A stretch of DNA of 64,000 nucleotides from Candidula unifasciata (taxonomy: Eukaryota > Mollusca > Gastropoda > Stylommatophora > Geomitridae): assembly GCA_905116865.2 (NCBI GenBank), contig CAJHNH020001105.1:1-64000 (forward strand). The letters are read 5' to 3'. The notes below the pieces were generated by a model. It worked only from the letters and a program-made list of their open reading frames with translations, ran no database searches and was not told where the DNA came from. Numbering within the stretch: the stretch's first letter is position 1; each line of letters starts with the position of its first letter. The position numbers and the translations under genes are program-made. Below are positions 45,731 through 57,348 of this stretch, piece after piece.

Positions 45731-46129
45731 AAAGAAAGCCACCATACACGTCATCCATCACCGCGTGTTGTGGGGGCTGGGGTGTGGCGTATGGGCCCCA
45801 GGACAAGAGTCGGACGTGACTGAGGAAATGGCATGGCCAGAGGATGTTATAGTCAGTGTCGCCCCATTGGTTGCACTAAGGGGACATAAGACACTCATCA
45901 TGGCAGAGGCACGGTCTGAGTGAATATGTGTGAAACATGGTGGTGGTTGTAGGTACGGGGATGAGTGTGTGGGTGTATGCGTGTGGATTAGCATGTTTGC
46001 ATAAGTGTGGGTGGGTGTGTGGACAGGTGTGAAGGACTCCAGTGCGCATGTCAATCCTTCAAAAGCTTCAGTAACGTGGTTCTCCTTGAACACGCATATA
46101 GTTAAGGCAGACCTACTAGTGGTGTAAAT
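45731..46129. other. GT-rich spacer
   Basis: Low-complexity 'gtgtgggtg' repeats at about 45965-46030. The minus-strand frame through it is low complexity and not a gene. Confidence 0.5.
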
Positions 46130-46550
46130 TAGCAACGAAGCTTTAACGAAAGCACACCCGATGACGTATCTTGGTGTGAAGTCAGCGATACTCAGATTGA
46201 AAGACTGGAAAAGGTGCAAAATTTAGCCATGCTTATTATTCTGGGGTGCACAAGAGACACCTTGTGTGTAGCAGTGAGATATCTTCTTGACTTTTCGTCA
46301 ATGCATCAAAGGATAAAGATCTTGAGAACTCGCGCATACGTGAAGATAAGCTCGGATTTGAAGCTCCCTCTGCACAAAGTTCTCTTTAGTGTACTAGAAG
46401 CGAAGCCTAAGGGGAATGATGCATTCGAGAAGGAGGAGAAACAAATAGATGAAGGATAATATAAAAATCGACTCATTGAACCTATGTCTACTCTAAACCT
46501 ACAAGTGCTCCAACAAAGATGTCTTGGTGAGTGGAAGTAAACCCACACTC
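46130..46550 (+). mobile_element. RNase H LINE fragment (R-like, copy R6), RT C-terminus
   Basis: Reads IERLEKVQNLAMLIILGCTR and later DTLCVAVRYLLDFSSMHQRI, a typical thumb/C-terminal region of I- or Jockey-like reverse transcriptases. Frame is open from about 46180 to 46459, so it is less decayed than R1 or R3. Confidence 0.65.
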
Positions 46551-47143
46551 AAGCTGCCTCAGTAACAAAACAAATAATAATAATAATGTTCGCAACCAAA
46601 AAAACAATGTACGTTTGGCGGGAAAAATAGTGTCTTAACCCAGGCAGGCAGTTCTGTGTGAAGTCTAATCAGTAGTAACAGTAAAACTAGGAACACTAAC
46701 TACACGTCCCAATTGGAATCAAAACAACGGACTATAATTATCACATTAAACATTTCTTTATTTTCTTGAACACAAAACTAAGTGCTTACAATTGACACCG
46801 TGTCCACACACACCAAGAGCTAAGCACTTCCACTTACAAAAGTGAAAATTCGCTCCTAGCGGCTAAAAACAACAGAAGGAACCAGTCAGGTGGTGACTCC
46901 GGACAACCTAGCGTAAGGGAGGTATAGTAAGTCTGATGGATGCATAGATGTGAGTACGTGTGGAAACACATGGAAGAGTGCGTGCAGTATTGGTGCATTT
47001 ATGTATAGAATGGATACATATGACAAGATGTAAGTAGACGAATGGTAAGGGATCACATATGGACAGGAAAGTGGGAATATAGATTTACTAAAGGTACAGA
47101 TGAACGAATACATGGAAATAGAAATGTATATGTGTATGTATGC

Positions 47144-47220
<77 letters not shown>

Positions 47221-48103
47221 AGCGTGTGTATTTATGTATAAGTGTGTGTGTGTGTGTGAATGTAAGTGCAGTTATGTAGGTATTGGTAGACACATATGGA
47301 AGAGTATGCACGGAATGTCAAATAGGTATGCATACACGGATAAGTATGAAAGGAAGTGCACACGTGTAGTTTTGTCTGCGTGTATAAATGTTCGAGTGCA
47401 TGTCCATTCCATCCCAAAACCATCCCATTCCACATCATGCATACAACATAAACATGACCGGTAGGGCTCACAACAAGATACGACGGACAGCAAATAATGA
47501 AAACAAGTGAATCGATACTGACCGGACTAGAACACTTAACCACCAATTTCACCCTATTAGTGGGCTGTTAGCAAAGGTTGGTGACGTGATACATATAATC
47601 CAGGCTAAAGGTCACGCTAGAATCCAGCAATACGGCAACGATGAGAAATGACTAAATGGCCTCCCGCCCATTTTTCCCTCACCCTTCCCTACCTCTTTCG
47701 GATACACTATGAGTTCAAACCCCACCCCATTCCCACAGAGAGCTCTTTGAATTCGATACCCAACATGCCACAGCAATTCTCATCGCCAAACATTTGGATC
47801 TCAAAGCGTGAGCTGGGTGCTCCGGGTATATAGTATTTACGTACACCGGAACCTAGCTGCCAACCCAAACCGACACAACCGGATCACACACTAACAAATG
47901 ACGAAAATACCCGCTTTGAGACTCCACAAAACATTTCATACACATATCCACGACATGACTACCCTGTTCTTATCGCATGAAGACAACTATATGACCACTT
48001 TGGTCATACGCGAAATATTTTCACATTTCGGAACTATCCAAAATCAAAAACTGTTTTCAGCACTTTTTGCCAAAATAAAATACTCAAAATTTTAAAACTA
48101 AAT
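46551..48103. repeat. Intergenic with a (TA)n(TG)n microsatellite at 47145-47265
   Basis: A TA run of about 60 bp passes into TG repeats. The surrounding sequence is rich in 'tatgtat'/'gtgtg' low complexity. Nothing else recognised in 46551-47144 or 47266-48103. Confidence 0.8.
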
Positions 48104-48115
48104 GGTGGTCTAAAG

Positions 48116-48341
48116 TAATACCCATACGTCCTTTTTAGGACGTAATTTTGTGTTATTTGAAGCCCCACTCTGGTTTTTGCCAGGGGCCGCAATATAGGCA
48201 GGCCATAAATATGGCCAATTGTCTGAACGCGGTTTCTGGGACCTCTCCCGGCGATCCTCATCCACATGTTGGCACCTTGTGTCATCGGGTGTTTATCGCT
48301 TGTGTGATGTCCTGGTGGGGTAGAAAGTCAGTCAGTCAGTC
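48116..48341 (+). mobile_element. SINE2, full-length copy (226 bp)
   Basis: Flanked by a 12-bp target duplication 'ggtggtctaaag' at 48104-48115 and 48342-48353. It starts next to a palindrome 'cgtcctttttaggacg', has no recognised Pol III boxes, and ends in a CAGT repeat tail. This copy defines the ends of the family also found at 25563-27178. Confidence 0.9.
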
Positions 48342-48353
48342 GGTGGTCTAAAG

Positions 48354-48599
48354 GACGTTGTGTAGAAAAGCTCGCTCTCCTACGAAATACGCCTGGCCAA
48401 ATCAGAGGGAGACAAAACCAAAAGGAAACACCAAGTATGAAGAGGAAAGACGTGCACAGTTCACAACAGGGTGGAGGACGAGCGGTCTGAATCGGAAGGA
48501 AGCATTAAGCCCAGAAGCGGCGCAAATACTAGAATTTAGTCACGAAAGTGATGTAAATAATCCAGACCACAAATATAGGCGGAGTCTGTTAGCAGCCTC
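48354..48599. other. Unassigned sequence between SINE2 and an RTE LINE
   Basis: Short open frame (48358-48609) without recognisable domain. It may be an old 5' part of the following LINE. Confidence 0.3.
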
Positions 48600-50862
48600 G
48601 GCTAGCTAGCAGCAGTCTGAAAGTGGTCTAACTTTTAATCAAAAACGAGTATACGTGACCAACTTAAAAAAAACTAGAGGACGATACAATCAAGAAAGAG
48701 GTGTGCACCAAGATGTCTAGTTTGTATGAAACATTACCAGCACAAACAGATAACATAGATACAGAATGGAACATTTTCAAAAAATCCATTCTAAAAACAT
48801 TGAATTCAACATGCGGGAAACAACAACATAGACGAAGATTTAAGAAAAGAACACCATCGTGGAATGAAGATATAAAAAAAATCTATTAAAAAAAAAAAAA
48901 ACTTTAAAAATTGGCTACAAACAAAGACAGTAGAAGACTACTAACTACAAAAGTGCTAGAAAATCCACCAATCAAATAATCAAAGTGGCAAAAGAGGACT
49001 CATGGCAGAAATATGGCGAACAACTTGTGAAAATTTCAAGGGAAAGACCTAGAGACTTTTACAAAAGTGTTCTATAAAAATAAGGGACGAAAGTTTTAAC
49101 CCTACCAACATTATTAATGATAAAAACGGAACACCGTTATTTAACGCTATCAGAAAGAAGGAAAGATGGAAGGAATACTTCTACGAACTACTCAATCCAA
49201 CAAATACACAAACTAAAGAATACTACTCCACCTATAAGGAAGAACAAGAAGAACCTTGCATTCTAATTCAAGAAGTTGAGAGAGTTATCAAGATGAGCCC
49301 AAATAATAAATCAGTAGGTATAGACGGTATAACGAACGAGGCATTTAAAGCGTGCGGAAAAACCGGAGCAAAATGGCTACATAGAATATTCACGGTAGCA
49401 TGGAACGAAAGGAAAACACCGGAGGATTGGCAAAAAGCTATTATAGTCCCAATTTGGAAAAACAAAGGCAATAAAAGAGAGTGTGACACATACAGAGGAA
49501 TTTCTTTATTGAGCCACGTAGGGAAGCTATATTCAAAAGTACTTGAGACAAGAACAAAACATATTGTAGAGACACAGCTGAGTAAAGCTCAGTTTAGATT
49601 TAGGAAAGGAAAAAGTTGCACAGATGCCCTTTTCACCCTAAGACAACTTAGTGAAAAGGCAATAGAATATAACAAACAACTCAATATAGCATTCATTGAC
49701 CAAGAAAAAGCCTTTGACAGGGTCGACATGAACAAACTATGGAATATATTGAACGACTATGGAGTACAAGGTCAGCTACTAGACAACATCCGATCTCTGT
49801 ACCAAACAAGCTCAAGCGTAGTTAGAACAAATGTTGGTGTGACAGACAAATTCATACTAAGAACAGGAGTAAGACAGGGTTGTGTACTATCACCACTACT
49901 ATTCAATATATACATGGACAGAATAACAACAGCAGCAAACCATGTAATGATAAGCGAACTGTTAACTACACCAAGCCGTGAGACAGAGTTAGTTGAAAGA
50001 GATCATTATAATGAAAACATACACGCCGATCCTGAAGAAGTACATCCCCAACTAAACGAAATACTTTTGGCAGACGACCAAAGCATAGTACATGAAAACG
50101 AAAAAGAACTTCAAATCCACGTAAATGCGCTACACACAGTCTGCAACGAATATAACATGAAGATCAGCATCACCAAAACAGAAATTCTGAAAATAAGTAG
50201 AACACCTAATATACTAACTATTCAAGTTAACAACGAACAACTCAAACAAGTGCAGCAATTTAAATACTTGGGGAGCATCTTCACAGATGATGAAAGAATT
50301 GATAGGGAACTTGAGGCAAGATGTCAAAAGGCGAACACAGTAATTTACCAACTCTCTCCCACTGCTAAAACACCCAAGCATCACTATGGCACTAAAACGA
50401 CAACTGATAAATTGCATGTTTATACCAACCCTCTGCTACCAATGCCAAACCTGGTCCCTAACAAGAGCACAGGAGAAAAAGATCACGACGTGCGAAATGA
50501 GATGCTTACGTAAGACTGCCAATGTCACAAGGAGAGACAGAGTTCGAAACGAGAACATTAGAGCAATTGTAGGAACCACACCATGCCTGCAATACATAAA
50601 GAAGCAACAAATAGAGTGGTTTGGCCACTTGATGCGAATGCAAACCGACCAACTGCCTCTACGAGCATACAACGAACAGCACTACTGCCCTAGAGCAAGA
50701 GGCAGACCGAGAGTACGATGGATAGACAATATATCAGAGATCCTGAGGCAACACGGACTAACAACAACACGTGCAACACACCTGGCCCAGGATAGAAAAC
50801 TGCGACTCCCCACTACGCTGTGAGGCAATTGTGGACAAGACAAGACAAGACAAGACAAGATC
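48600..50862 (+). mobile_element. RTE-like LINE, 5'-truncated, with (AAGAC)n tail
   Basis: The linker between endonuclease and reverse transcriptase is readable but frame-broken (TPSWNEDIKK at about 48850, RKKERWKEYFYELLNP near 49160). The reverse transcriptase runs 49293 to about 50360: NNKSVGIDGITNEAF, IDQEKAFDRVDMNKLW, TGVRQGCVLSPLLFN and a catalytic LLADDQS in place of the usual Y/FADD. A +1 frameshift near 50360 shifts the C-terminus to 50386-50823, which has ITTCEMRCLRKTANVTRRDR and WFGHLMRM. The tail is a pentanucleotide repeat (50834-50860). The endonuclease is missing. It abuts R7 directly. Confidence 0.9.
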
Positions 50863-51800
50863 AGCACCTGATCCTGTCAGTGGTTGATTATGGCCTGGGA
50901 CTGCTTACCGTCTCAAAGAGTCAGATGGACAAACTAGAGCGCGGGTCATTCTGGGTTGCACTAGAGACACCCCAGTGGTGTGTATGTGATAAATCCTTGG
51001 TTTGCCTACGGTTGCAGGTAGGCACAAGGTGCTGCAGGCGAAGTCATATCTTGGGGTAGCTGCAGACACAGACCACCCTTTGCATGAAGCTCTGGGTGCA
51101 GTCAAGGGTCAGCGGCTGACAAGAGGGAGGTCATGGATGGCTCAGGCAGAAGACACAATCAGACAGGTTTGCATCCATGAGAACATTAGGCGAGAAGAGG
51201 AGTGGGTCAAAGTGCCACCTGAACAGTCAGACTTGTGTAGTCATAATCACGCTGAGCCGGGAATGCAGAGACTGGCTAGCAGGTGCCACGAAGTTAATGG
51301 TCAACGTTTGGTGCAGGAGAGCCTAGCATATGATATCCCAACATCCAGCTTAAGAATGGAGGTGGAGGCGGTCACTGCAGCTTTCCGCTGGCTAGAGAAC
51401 ACGACACACACACACATCGTGATTGTAACTGATTCAGAAAGCAAGGAAGATCAGAACAGGTATGCTTCGTGCAGAGTGGCATGCTTCGCTGCAGAGGATA
51501 CGGGTGAGGAGTATTGTCTGGATTTTTTCACCGGGGCACGCCGGTGTGTTGGGAAATGAACAAGTGTACAGTTCGGAGGAGCAGATGTATCACCACAGTC
51601 TGGTGAAATTGATTCAGGGGGGAACTGACGAGAGGTTCTGGCAGATGCTCGAGGCTTAGAGGAAAGGCAAGACGGACGTTCAGAATGCTACTGGCACCAT
51701 TAGTATCGGAACTCTTCGCTGGCTGCTGAAGATGGGGACAGGGCGCTTTGGAAATGCCCAGAGTGCTGTGATGTAGGTTCTTGAATCAAATCAAATCAAA
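50862..51800 (+). mobile_element. Fragment of RNase H LINE family R (copy R7)
   Basis: Starts in the RT C-terminus (SVVDYGLGLLTVSKSQMDKL), continues through SWMAQAEDTIRQVCI and the RNase H block SSLRMEVEAVTAAFRWLENT, and ends with TLRWLLKM-like sequence, then an AATCA pentanucleotide tail (about 51785-51803). Several frameshifts. The catalytic start of RNase H is damaged. Confidence 0.85.
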
Positions 51801-51849
51801 TCATGGGTCCTCGGACTTTTATAGACACCGTGACTCCCTGAGTTGGTAG

Positions 51850-52335
51850 ATTTTTGCACCTTTTCCTATGTTGTCACGCTTGACTGGAGCTGCCGGGAAC
51901 AGAATCCAGTTGCTCAATGCGAAGGTCCACGCAGTTATTGGTGAAAATTCAGATAAGGCGGATGCGCGTGTACTGATCTACACAGGTGAGTCCGTTGTGT
52001 GACAAAAAAGTGCACGGGGATTTACTGCGTGCTCTGCAGGTAGAACAGTCCAGGGGGCTATTGGGACCTTCAGTATGACTACTAGCAGCATGGAGGTAAT
52101 TGCGGTAACACAATCTTTCTCACGTGTGTGTGCTGAGTGATTCCATGAGCATGATCTGGCGGGTCGAGGCGGGTTTTGAACGCAGACAGTGGATCGAGTC
52201 ATTGCAAACTCCACTGTGCGTGGAGTTACCTTTATCTTTGTCTCAGAGCATGCTTGTGTTATCGGCAATTAAAGAGCCGACAAGCTAGCTGGATCCGCAT
52301 TAGTAAGAGATGGCCGGTCCATTTTAGGAGCAGCA
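51850..52335 (+). mobile_element. RNase H fragment of an R-related LINE (copy R8)
   Basis: Decayed RNase H reading across frames: FTACSAGRTVQGAIGTFSMT, TSSMEVIAVTQS, then FVSEHACVIGN and RADKLAGSA. It differs enough from R7 and R9 to be a separate subfamily. Confidence 0.6.
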
Positions 52336-52439
52336 CATCCACACATTTGCTAAGAGTGCCTGGATTGGGAGTAAAGATAGACACAGCCAGGCACGAGAAG
52401 CACAACAGATGCACGAGAAGTCAACCAATATAGGACTGG

Positions 52440-53850
52440 GATTATCAACCTGGAGTTGGCAGAATATTGACTTTTGCAGATGATGTTATCGTATGTTTGA
52501 AGGGGAGAGATCGGGATCAAATAGCTGAAGAGTTACTGGCAACATGAGATAAGATGATCGTCTGGTGTACAGAGATGAGCGCTGTAATCAACCCAGAAAA
52601 TAACCGTCCTGTGGTGTTCTTTGGACAACAGGATTGTTAGAACTGATGTTCCCAGACTCAAAATAAATGGCAGGGACATCAAAAGAGACAGCAGACTGGA
52701 GTACTTGGGAATCACCTTTGACAGAAGTTTGTCTTTCAAGTATCACATAGAGAGGGTTGTGACAAGGGCTCAAAAAGGTCTTAATGTACTACAGATTATG
52801 GCAGAGAGGTACATGGAACAGAGAATGCTGTTCACACTTTACCCCGATTGTGTGCATGCAATACATAATTACATTGCCGACTATTGCAGAAAGGCTAACG
52901 GTGCTGCAGGCTAAGTCATACCTCAGAGTAGCTGAAGACAGGGAACACCCTCTGTATAAAGCTTTGGCAGCAAGCAAGAGTCAGACGCTGAAAGGGGGAC
53001 AATCGTGGATGGCTCAAGCAGAAGACACAATAAGACAAGTATGCATGCTGGAGAACACTGGGCTAAGAGAGGAGTGGGTCAAGGTACCAGCAGAAAAGTC
53101 TGACCTGTGTAGCGGTATGATCACATTGGCCGGGTGTGCAGAGAGTGGCCAGCGGGTGCTACGGAGGTTGAAGTCCAACAGTTTATTCACGACAATTCAC
53201 GCCCAGGTGATTTGATTATCTATGCAGATGGTTCGGTGGTGAGAGTTCGTAGTGAAAGCCAATGAAAAATCTTTAGTGCAAGACTGCCTAGCATATGACA
53301 TCACAACATCTAGCATGAGAATGGACGAGGAGGCGGTAACTGCAGCTCTCCGGTGGCTAGAGAACAAGATGTATACACATGTTGTAATTGTATCAGACTC
53401 TGAAAACATGCTGAAAAAGGTGAAGACAGGGATGCTTCGAGCAGAGTAGCTAGCTTCACTGGAAAGGTCACGAGTAGTGAGCATACTTTGGATCTTTTCT
53501 CCAGGCAAAGCCGGTGTGGTGGGTAATGAACAGGCAGATTGGCTGGATCTGCACCACTGGGTGGTGAATTGATACATGGCAAGGCAGATGTGGTCAAGGT
53601 CCTTTGGGAACAAGCAACGGAATCAGCAGAAAAAGAAAATTATTATGGCCTGGGGAGAAAGGCTCCTGGGTGTAACCAGAGGGTCTGGTCCGCTGACTAC
53701 ACTCAGGGGAAAGGCAAGACAGACATATAACCAGATTGTGACCGGTACCATCAGTATTGGAACTCTGCGCTGGCTGCTGAAGATGAGGACGAAGTATGCA
53801 TGGGAATGCCCCGAGTGCTGTGATATGAATTCTAGACTCAACTCAACTAC
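52440..53850 (+). mobile_element. LINE family R, copy R9 (RT catalytic centre to 3' end)
   Basis: Starts just upstream of the reverse-transcriptase centre (RILTFADDVIVCLKGRDRDQ), continues through INPENN and LKINGRDIKRDSRLEYLGIT, the SWMAQAEDTIRQVCM block, RNase H (SSMRMDEEAVTAALRWLENK, VSDSENMLKKVKTGMLRAE, SPGKAGVVGNEQAD), and the C-terminal QTYNQIVTGTISIGTLRWLL and WECPECCD. It ends in an ACTCA repeat tail (about 53832-53846). At least five frameshifts or stops. It is the best guide to the family order. Confidence 0.88.
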
Positions 53851-54689
53851 CACATGCAGGCAAATAGTTCGAGATGTCATGTTACACTTGGATTGCCAGT
53901 TCGGGCCCGATGTAATCAAATAGAGTTGACAGAAACCAATGCAGAAAGGCAACTAAGATCAGAGGGGAGTCAGTGCATAAGAGAAATTTTACGGAGATAA
54001 GGGGTATGTCTAGACAGGTCCTTCTGTATATATAAATAGAGAAGGTCGTGGTGTAGATAACTTATGGCTGGAGTACAGATTACTGTGGGAAATTCTGAGG
54101 TGGGGTGTACAAAGTAATGACAGAGTGAAAATTTCTGGATTGGTGTTTTTCTATAGCCGTTATTTTAGGTATAGAGCTGGTAGCCTTTGTTCTGACTTGT
54201 TTGATAACTCATGTTAGTAATTATTTTATTGATACTGTTTTCTCTGATATCGTCAGTCAAAACAGAAGTTAGAAATAGAACGCAGCTGCAATTTCGTTGG
54301 GCAATAGTTAGAATAAGAACAGAGCTGCAATAACTGTTTTCTATCCCCTACTGTGTTACAGAACGTGTCTACTGACGACGTGTATGGAGCTTGTTTCCGT
54401 GGAGACGATAGTGGTGACATGACCTTGATCTGGAGCTTTTCTTATGATATAATTTGATAGAATTTGAAATTCTTTCTAATAGTCATTTATTTTGGCAATT
54501 TCTAGCCATTGTTTGGCGGATTTTCTAAATTTTGATCTGGCCACCCTATTAAATTTTAAACCAAAGGAAACGAAACAAAATTTTCTGTCCGGACGCTCGG
54601 AGATATCTGCTATCCATTTTCTCTCCCCAGGGTAATTTATGTGTATATTATACCTTTCCCTTCTGTTGTTCCCTGGAGAGCTGTTTTTG
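53851..54689. repeat. Mostly unassigned; dispersed repeat copy 3 at 54430-54660
   Basis: The block 54430-54660 shares 'ggaaacgaaacaaaattttc' and flanks with 8560-8830 and 29110-29400. The rest is AT-rich with short frames. Confidence 0.4.
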
Positions 54690-54990
54690 CCAGAGTTTAA
54701 CAAGGCATTCTCACATTCTGCAAACATGTCCAAGCCATCTCCATCATCTTACTTTGATAACACTGACCAGTGATGCACATTCTGTTTTCCTCCTCATTTG
54801 TGATCTTTGTTTGGCCAAAATATTCGCAGAATTCTTCTTAAACATTTTTTTTTAAAGTTTCAAGTTTATTCATGATTCCCGCTGTCATTTTCCAACATTC
54901 ACCATTGTATAATAGTATTTCTAAAATGTTACTCTTGTATATTATGAGTTTTGTCTTCAGACTAAATCCCTTCCATATGATATATAATCA
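54690..54990 (-). mobile_element. LINE reverse-transcriptase C-terminal remnant
   Basis: On the minus strand, pieces such as MEMAWTCLQNVR, LLYNGECWKMTAG and MNKLETLKKNV resemble the C-terminal tail of RTE/CR1-like elements. Broken by stops; family not assigned. Confidence 0.45.
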
Positions 54991-54999
54991 TAGCAAATG

Positions 55000-55306
55000 C
55001 TTGATTTACTTTGTTTATTCTTGATGTTACATACTATTATGGAAAAGATTTGAGATCCTTTGCCAGCTTCCTTGTTTCAAATATTTTCAATCCCATAATA
55101 TGTCGTGTTCAGCTGTGTACTGGATGGGGCCTTTCTCTTCTTCCACAAACCTGCCAGTTTTCTTTGACATTCACATGCTGTAACAATTCAGGATTTCTTT
55201 TTAAATACAATGATGCATCATATGCCATAAATTATATTCTTTTAAAGAAATTTTAGATCTAGTTACCGATCTGCTTTTGCATAAATACATCATGTATCAT
55301 TTTCAG
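55000..55306. other. Upstream region and acceptor of zinc-finger copy D
   Basis: From about 55090 this aligns with 18160-18367 and 31880-32101, and it ends in 'tatcattttcag' at 55306. The upstream exon was not identified. Confidence 0.5.
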
Positions 55307-55431
55307 ACTGCCTTTGATCACAGTTCTGCTGAAGAGACCCTCACTCAGTTCCATCAAGGATAAAATGAAGAGCGAAATGCCAGCAGATGTCAAGACAGAA
55401 CCAGAAGTGTATTTAGATTACCCAAGTCAAG
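55307..55431 (+). CDS. Zinc-finger copy D, 5' coding exon
   Basis: 125 bp, as in B and C. The probable start is ATG at 55365 and encodes MKSEMPADVKTEPEVYLDY plus three residues. The +4 base is A here rather than G, so the start context is weaker. It has a phase-1 donor (CAAG|gttaga) and retains the VKTE motif. Confidence 0.8.
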
Positions 55432-55799
55432 GTTAGAATAACATGGCAGTATGCTTTTGTTAATCTGTTTATAAAAATGCTAGCAGACTTCTACAATGAG
55501 AGAAGTGGCCATTATTGTTAGATATAGAGAAACTGTATTTAGCAACTAAAAGGTTCAATCTTTTCTTTCATTGTTAAATGTCAGTTTTTTTTTAGTCCTC
55601 TGTGCCACCCATTGGTTTTCATACTCAGAAAAATATGTGTAATAACTATAGCCTTTCTTGACAATCACTTGTGGCATTGTTTGATAGAAGACTATGATTT
55701 GCCTATCTGAGTTCTGGAATCTAATGCTCACCACTTTTAAATGGTTAAAAAGATGTCACTGGTCTTTGAGGTTTCTCAGTTCATTTTTAGGTAAATATG

Positions 55800-56315
55800 T
55801 GTAACTAGCACTAGGGAATTTGTGGAGGTCAAAAGAAATTAAAAGAAATACTAAAGTAAAATTTTTAATTCTAATGTGAAATCAGTTCTATTGTATGGGG
55901 CGGAAACATGGAGAACAACTAAGACAATTACTAATTAATTGCAGACATTTATTAACTGGTGCCTGTGCAGAATAGAGGGAATTAAATGGTATGATAGAAT
56001 AACTAATGTAGAACTTTAGGAGAGAATTAAACAGGCTCCAGTGGACCAAGAGGTAAGGAAATGACGCTAGCGTTGGATACACTGAGAAAACAGGAGAACA
56101 GCATAACTAGAATGGCATTGCATTGGAACCCACAGGGGCATAGGAATAAAGAAAGGCCAAAAAAAACAAATGGAGAAGAGAGCTGGAGAATGAAGTTAGA
56201 AAGATGGGAAGGACATGGGGAGAGCTCCATGCAATGGCGAAGGATAGAACGACTTGGCGTGAGTTGGTTGAGGGCCTATGCTCCATTGGGGGATAGAAAG
56301 GCAGAAGAAGAATGT
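55800..56315 (+). mobile_element. LINE family S, 3' fragment
   Basis: Reads SVLLYGAETWRTTKTITN-like sequence (LYGAETWRTT), then RITNVEL, ITRMALHWNPQGHRNKERPK and a WLRAYAPLGDRKA end, the classic C-terminus of RTE-like elements. It ends in an AGAAGA tail. Possible target duplication 'atgtgta' at about 55796 and 56309. It is absent from the introns of B and C. Confidence 0.8.
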
Positions 56316-56409
56316 GTAGCAGAGAGAATGCAACTTTGTTTAACTCCGCTTTGCTTCTCAGACCAGTCTGATGATTCACCACATATTCTGACAGCTGCTG
56401 ATTTATTGC

Positions 56410-56925
56410 AGTGCAGTTCTGTGGTTTAGATGGCAGTGAAAATGCTCTATAACCCTTGTATGTTCCAGGGTTTTATATCTGCAATGGGGTTCTGTGGTAT
56501 AGAAGGCAGTGAAAATGTTCTATAACCCTTGTATGTTCCAGGGTTTTATATCTGCAATGGGGTTCTGTGGTATAGAAGGCAGTGAAAATGTTCTATAACC
56601 CTTATATGTTCCAGGGTTTTATTTCTGCAGTGGGGTTCTGTGGTATAGAAGGCAGTGAAAATGTTCTATAACCCTTGTATGTTCCAGGGTTTTATATCTG
56701 CAGTGGGGTTCTGTGGTATAGAAGGCAGTGAAAATGTTCTATAACCCTTGTATGTTCCAGGGTTTTATATCTGCAATGGGGTTCTGTGGTATAGAAGGCA
56801 GTGAAAATGTTCTATAACCCTTGTATGTTCCAGGGTTTTATATCTGCAGTGGGGTTCTGTGGTATAGAAGGCAGTGAAAATGTTCTATAACCCTTATATG
56901 TTCCAGGGTTTTATTTCTGCAGTGG
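56410..56925. repeat. 73-bp minisatellite in the intron of copy D
   Basis: Seven copies of a 73-bp unit containing 'ttctataacccttgtatgtt' and 'ggggttctgtggtatagaag'. Copies are almost identical. Copies B (about 18910-18985) and C (about 33545-33600, then 38815) have a single version. Confidence 0.95.
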
Positions 56926-57348
56926 CTGGCTTAGAACAAGGACATTTTTCATGGCTTTCAGTTAGTGGTAAGAGAGTTGCACTGTAGAAAAGACTGGAAC
57001 CTTATTGCATAATATTCCCAAGTTAGCTATTGGTACACTGTAGCCAGCCTTCATTGCGGAGGTGGCAAAATGTAAACATCAGATTATTAAGGTTTTTCTT
57101 ACATGTGACTCTTCACTGTGTATGTTAAAATGTTCATTTTTACAATTAAGCTTACTTGAATAAATACTTCTTAGACTGCACTTACATTACTTTATTCTTA
57201 TTTAGTCACCATTACCATAAGTGGTAACTTTATCTATGAGACTGTACCTAAATACATTAACTCTTTATCTGTGAGGTCACTTTTGCCGTAACTGTTACAA
57301 TACATTTACACATTTGTTGTTAACCAAAAATTTACTTTTGTGTTTCAG

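Larger units (their letters stand above)
55432..57348 (+). other. Intron of zinc-finger copy D
   Basis: About 1.9 kb. It holds the single ancestral unit of the copy C minisatellite (about 55668-55705), a LINE S insertion (55800-56315) and a 73-bp minisatellite (56410-56925). The acceptor 'tttgtgtttcag' ends at 57348. Confidence 0.85.

Noticed and set aside
45758..46219. 153-codon minus-strand frame rich in Thr, His and Pro
   Set aside because: It reads the complement of GT-rich low-complexity DNA and has no conserved motif.
46886..47311. 141-codon minus-strand frame with long Tyr-Ile runs
   Set aside because: It is the translation of the TA/TG microsatellite.
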